A stretch of DNA of 35,979 nucleotides from Spirochaetia bacterium. GTDB taxonomy: Bacteria > Spirochaetota > Spirochaetia > Treponematales > Rectinemataceae. The translations under genes and the position numbers were made by a program. The stretch spans positions 1-35,979 of the forward strand of contig JARKOY010000130.1 in NCBI GenBank assembly GCA_029975555.1. The letters are read 5' to 3'. The notes under the pieces are model-generated. The model worked only from the letters and a program-made list of their open reading frames with translations, was not told where the DNA came from and did not search any database. Positions 33,983 through 35,979 of the stretch are shown here, in pieces; position 1 is the stretch's first letter, and every line of letters begins with the position of its first letter.

Positions 33983-34758
33983 GAATTATACGATGTGAAT
34001 ATAATGGAAGATTATTCTATGGAAAATTCGACGGCGATAATGTTGTATTGTCTCGTGATATTCCAAAAATACGAATATACAGGGGGAGAAAGGAAGTCTT
34101 TTGGGAAACTGAAGAAAAATCCGTTCCATTTTCACAAGTACGCTTGGAATCTCCCTGCATGCCTAAAAAAGCAGTCTGTGTCGGTTTAAATTATAGAGAC
34201 CATGCCGACGAATTTCGACAGACAATTCCATCTACTCCTGTTCTATTTATCAAACCTTCTACAAGTATTTTAGGACCAGGCAAAGCCATACAATACCCAT
34301 CCATGTCAAAGAGGGTAGACTATGAGGCAGAATTAGTGGTTGTCATAGGGAAATTAGCGAAAAATGTCACTGAAAATGAAGCCCTTGATTATGTGCTAGG
34401 ATATACTTGTGGCAATGACGTGACAGCAAGAGATTTGCAGCCACAAAATGGTCAATGGACAGTGGCAAAGTCGTTCGATACCTTTATGCCTTTGGGGCCC
34501 TGGATCGAAACTGATATTGATCCTGGCAATCTTCATATTATGGCTTTGTTGAATGATGAGATACGCCAATCTTCTTCCACTGCGAATCTAATTTTTAACG
34601 TTCCTTTTTTAATTGCATATATATCTCAAATTATGACACTTGAGCCAGGAGATGTGATTATGACAGGCACCCCCTCAGGCGTTGGACCGATGAAGAAGGG
34701 CGACCATATCGTTGTCGAGATAGAAGGCATAGGACGGCTTGAGAATACTATTGAGTGA
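33979..34758 (+). CDS. Fumarylacetoacetate hydrolase (FAH) family protein
   Basis: A 259-residue FAH-fold hydrolase or decarboxylase. The metal site is visible: KAVCVGLNYRDHADE near 62-76, VDYEAELVVVIGK near 112-124 with paired glutamates, GNDVTARDLQ near 143-152 with aspartate, then VAKSFDTFMPLGPW and the terminal MTGTPSGVGPMKKGD. Members cleave carbon-carbon bonds or tautomerise 2-keto acids such as acylpyruvates and oxaloacetate. The true substrate is not known here. It is translationally coupled to psuG (ATGA overlap), which is an uncommon association and hints at a role in downstream metabolism of that pathway's product. AT-rich codon usage matches psuK/psuG. No terminator is obvious after the stop. 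Confidence 0.85.
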   Translation: MRIIRCEYNGRLFYGKFDGDNVVLSRDIPKIRIYRGRKEVFWETEEKSVPFSQVRLESPCMPKKAVCVGLNYRDHADEFRQTIPSTPVLFIKPSTSILGPGKAIQYPSMSKRVDYEAELVVVIGKLAKNVTENEALDYVLGYTCGNDVTARDLQPQNGQWTVAKSFDTFMPLGPWIETDIDPGNLHIMALLNDEIRQSSSTANLIFNVPFLIAYISQIMTLEPGDVIMTGTPSGVGPMKKGDHIVVEIEGIGRLENTIE

Positions 34759-34770
34759 CAATCCGTTTTT

Positions 34771-34803
34771 CCCCCGCCAGTTTCTGGGGTTCTGGGGACG
34801 GAG
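34771..34803. repeat. Imperfect palindrome plus variant repeat word beside the Y1 transposase
   Basis: Between the FAH gene and the transposase gene lie GCCAG and CTGG around TTT (34776-34787, short hairpin), followed by the word variant GGGACGGAG at 34795-34803. The arrangement (hairpin plus conserved word next to a REP-associated transposase) is what a REP element looks like, though the hairpin is weak. Confidence 0.35.
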
Positions 34804-34885
34804 CTTAGGATCAGAATACTGTAATGCCTAGGTCGACAAAAAATTTTCCAAAATTTCAATCAGATATCGTAGTGTTAAGCGATAT

Positions 34886-35392
34886 ATGAGTATGAGGAAA
34901 CCAAGACAAATAGTACAGGGGGCCCGGTATCATATCATAGCAAGGGCCAATCGCTATGAGTTTATTTTTCAAAAACGCGAGATAAAGGAGCTTTTTCTGT
35001 CGCTCCTACGAAAAGCAAAAAAGCGTTTCAAATTTGCCGTCGAGACCTTTTGCATTATGGATAGCCATATTCATCTTATAATTAGACCGCTTCAGGGAGA
35101 AAGCATATCTAAAATCATGCAATGGCTGTTATCAGTCTTTGCAATTAGATTTAATAAACATTTTGGATTGGTCGGCCATGTATGGTTAGATCGTTTTAAG
35201 AGCTTTGTACTATTTACTGATGCACAGAGAATGAAAGCACACGAATATATCTTATTTAATCCAGTAGCTGCTGGTCTTGTAAAACGGCCAGCAGACTACA
35301 ATTATTCTGCAGCCCACTTGATTTTGTCGGGAGACTTCAGTTTTTTAGAGAAACCACCCCTGCAAATTTTAAAATTATACAGCGATACCTGA
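34886..35392 (+). CDS. REP-associated Y1 (HUH) transposase, RAYT
   Basis: A 168-residue single-strand-type transposase (Y1_Tnp/RAYT). The metal-binding HUH motif is in FCIMDSHIHLIIRPLQ near residues 53-68. The conserved block VGHVWLDRFKSFVLF follows, and the C-terminal helix AHEYILFNPVAAGLVKRPADYNYSAAH contains candidate catalytic tyrosines. The opening MRKPRQIVQGARYHIIARAN is also typical. Unlike IS200/IS605 transposases, RAYTs are single-copy, are not flanked by their own inverted ends, and are thought to move short REP elements in the genome. The start ATG lacks a strong ribosome-binding site, and ATG 34892 is an alternative. It stands alone between the FAH gene and tRNA-Asn in AT-rich DNA. 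The region 35393-35518 holds nothing I can assign. Confidence 0.85.
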   Translation: MSMRKPRQIVQGARYHIIARANRYEFIFQKREIKELFLSLLRKAKKRFKFAVETFCIMDSHIHLIIRPLQGESISKIMQWLLSVFAIRFNKHFGLVGHVWLDRFKSFVLFTDAQRMKAHEYILFNPVAAGLVKRPADYNYSAAHLILSGDFSFLEKPPLQILKLYSDT

Positions 35393-35518
35393 TTATTTAT
35401 ACCACTCTATAATTGATAGTTACTATTATATGAAAGATAAGAAGCTATCTCAAAAATCCAAAATAATTACACCTAAATGACCAAACTAATCGACAGTACA
35501 TGGCTCATATCACCGTTT

Positions 35519-35591
35519 CTCCCCCGCGGTGGTTCGAACACCGGACCCAGTGGTTAACAGCCACTTGCTCTGCCAGCTGAGCTACAGGGGA
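35519..35591 (-). tRNA. tRNA-Asn (GTT)
   Basis: A 73-base cloverleaf on the minus strand. Acceptor TCCCCTG pairs with CGGGGGA (one G-T pair), discriminator G; D arm GTAGCTCAGCTGGCAGAGC; anticodon arm AGTGG-CTGTTAA-CCACT with anticodon GTT; T arm CGGTG-TTCGAAC-CACCG. The 3' CCA is not encoded and must be added by the enzyme. The insertion-sequence end begins about 80 bases upstream of its 5' end. Confidence 0.93.
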
Positions 35592-35673
35592 ATAAAAACC
35601 AAATAACGAAAATTAAAATAGCGGAAGAAGAAGTTTTTGTCAATATACTGCAAGTTCCTTTGTCAAGACTCAA

Positions 35674-35712
35674 TTAAAATGTCCCCTGTTGTAGCTCTTT
35701 TAAAATGTCCCC
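35674..35712. mobile_element. End of an insertion sequence with repeated TTAAAATGTCCCC motifs
   Basis: TTAAAATGTCCCC occurs twice in the same orientation (35674-35686 and 35700-35712), separated by 13 bases, immediately after the stop of the transposase gene. Such paired subterminal repeats mark the terminal region of an insertion sequence. The left boundary cannot be fixed without the other end. GGGGACA is shared with the dispersed repeat word. Confidence 0.6.
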
Positions 35713-35718
35713 TTCAGA

Positions 35719-35979
35719 TCAGGCAGAAAAGGGAGCCAGCGCCTCCTTCTGTGGTGGTGTGGAAAGTTCGACATGCGCGAGCTCGGTATTCTGATAGAGG
35801 AGCTTGATGTGTCCATCTAAGAGTTCTCTGACGATGACCTGGGTCCTGGGTCGGGGAAGGGGCTTGGTGTGTCGCGTGATCTGGAAGAGCCTGCGGTGGT
35901 AGCTGACCACGTAGTCATTGCTGACCACTCGGGGAGTCTCATAGCAGAAGATATCGGCAAGCGACAGGGGGCTGTACAG
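35719..35979 (-). CDS. Transposase C-terminus, ISNCY-like, cut by the window edge
   Basis: The open frame runs in from the window edge on the minus strand (LYSPLSLADIFCYETPR) and continues VVSNDYVVSYHRRLFQITRH, then PLPRPRTQVIVRELLDGHI, ending AFSA and TGA. This is the C-terminal beta-rich domain that follows the DDE integrase core in ISNCY-type transposases. About 86 residues are visible; the catalytic core lies outside. The frame is open with no internal stop, so the copy may be intact. Family assignment is moderate confidence. Confidence 0.65.
   Translation of the reverse strand: MYSPLSLADIFCYETPRVVSNDYVVSYHRRLFQITRHTKPLPRPRTQVIVRELLDGHIKLLYQNTELAHVELSTPPQKEALAPFSA

Larger units (their letters stand above)
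8276..34803. repeat. Dispersed short repeat, consensus GGGGACAGAG(G/C)TT
   Basis: Exact GGGACAGAG on the plus strand starts at 8276, 8836, 10809, 18929, 19162, 19604, 24019, 26923, 26996, 27646, 30405 and 32542. The reverse form CTCTGTCCC starts at 15894, 16308, 19936, 22624, 24772, 29978, 32833 and 33942. The variant GGGACGGAG starts at 28617, 30842, 32207 and 34795. Flanks favour one more G on the left and GTT or CTT on the right. A random 36 kb sequence would hold about 0.3 copies of a 9-base word on both strands. Copies are read in all frames: TSVP, LCP and PLSP in antisense reading, GDRGL, GTEV and GQRLG in sense reading. Two are intergenic (26923, 26996; the second overlaps the region just after a gene stop) and one variant lies beside the Y1 transposase. 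Confidence 0.85.

Noticed and set aside
8276-34803. CRISPR array
   Set aside because: The repeat word is short and irregularly spaced over kilobases, with no spacer-sized regular units and no cas genes.

Overview
The window most resembles a chromosomal segment of an anaerobic, host- or sediment-associated bacterium, probably a spirochaete (Treponema/Rectinema-like). The assignment rests on the look of several proteins (a dephospho-CoA kinase with a CAGKN P-loop, a PolA that keeps proofreading motifs, a BMP/Nup-type nucleoside importer) and is an inference. There is no rRNA or other marker to fix it. Base composition is uneven: roughly the first 20 kb is clearly GC-rich, and from about 27.8 kb onward the DNA is AT-rich.

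Layout. 1-1116: a partial secreted protein on the minus strand, then a DUF488 protein and a small secreted protein on the plus strand, closed by a terminator. 1175-5309 (minus): ygeW, an 8-oxoguanine-deaminase-type amidohydrolase and a large uncharacterised PLP enzyme. 5708-7613 (plus): speD-speE for polyamine synthesis. 7695-26804 (minus): the main purine block. In transcription order it holds a BMP-type binding protein, an ABC ATPase, two permeases, adenine deaminase, a fused FeS/FAD xanthine dehydrogenase subunit, the molybdenum subunit, a hydantoinase/allantoinase-like enzyme, YgfK, SsnA, YgeY and a threonine-synthase-like PLP enzyme. 27014-31816 (minus): J-domain protein, polA, coaE and a SPOR protein. 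31885-34758 (plus): pseudouridine kinase, PsuG and an FAH-family hydrolase. 34886-35979: a REP-associated (Y1) transposase, tRNA-Asn and the end of an insertion sequence.

How the genes work together: nucleosides or bases are imported, adenine and oxidised guanine are deaminated, and hypoxanthine/xanthine are oxidised by the molybdenum enzyme. The ygfK-ssnA-hyuA-ygeY-ygeW set, which is known from anaerobic urate/purine breakdown in gut bacteria, then reduces and dismantles the ring. The cluster shows no recognisable canonical 2,3-diaminopropionate ammonia-lyase (YgeX). It carries two other fold-type-II PLP enzymes instead, which are the best candidates for the terminal step or for an unassigned one. 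Most junctions in the operon are 1-4 base ATGA/GTGA overlaps, which points to translational coupling.

The most unusual signal is not a gene. A 9-base word, GGGACAGAG, extended as GGGGACAGAG(G/C)TT, occurs about 20 times exactly, plus four one-base variants, between 8.2 and 34.8 kb. It lies in both orientations, mostly inside genes and in all reading frames, against well under one copy expected by chance. Copies in the two most altered genes are embedded in inverted repeats within in-frame insertions, and one copy flanks a REP-associated transposase. It could be a REP/MITE-like family that tolerates coding DNA, or an uptake-signal-like motif.
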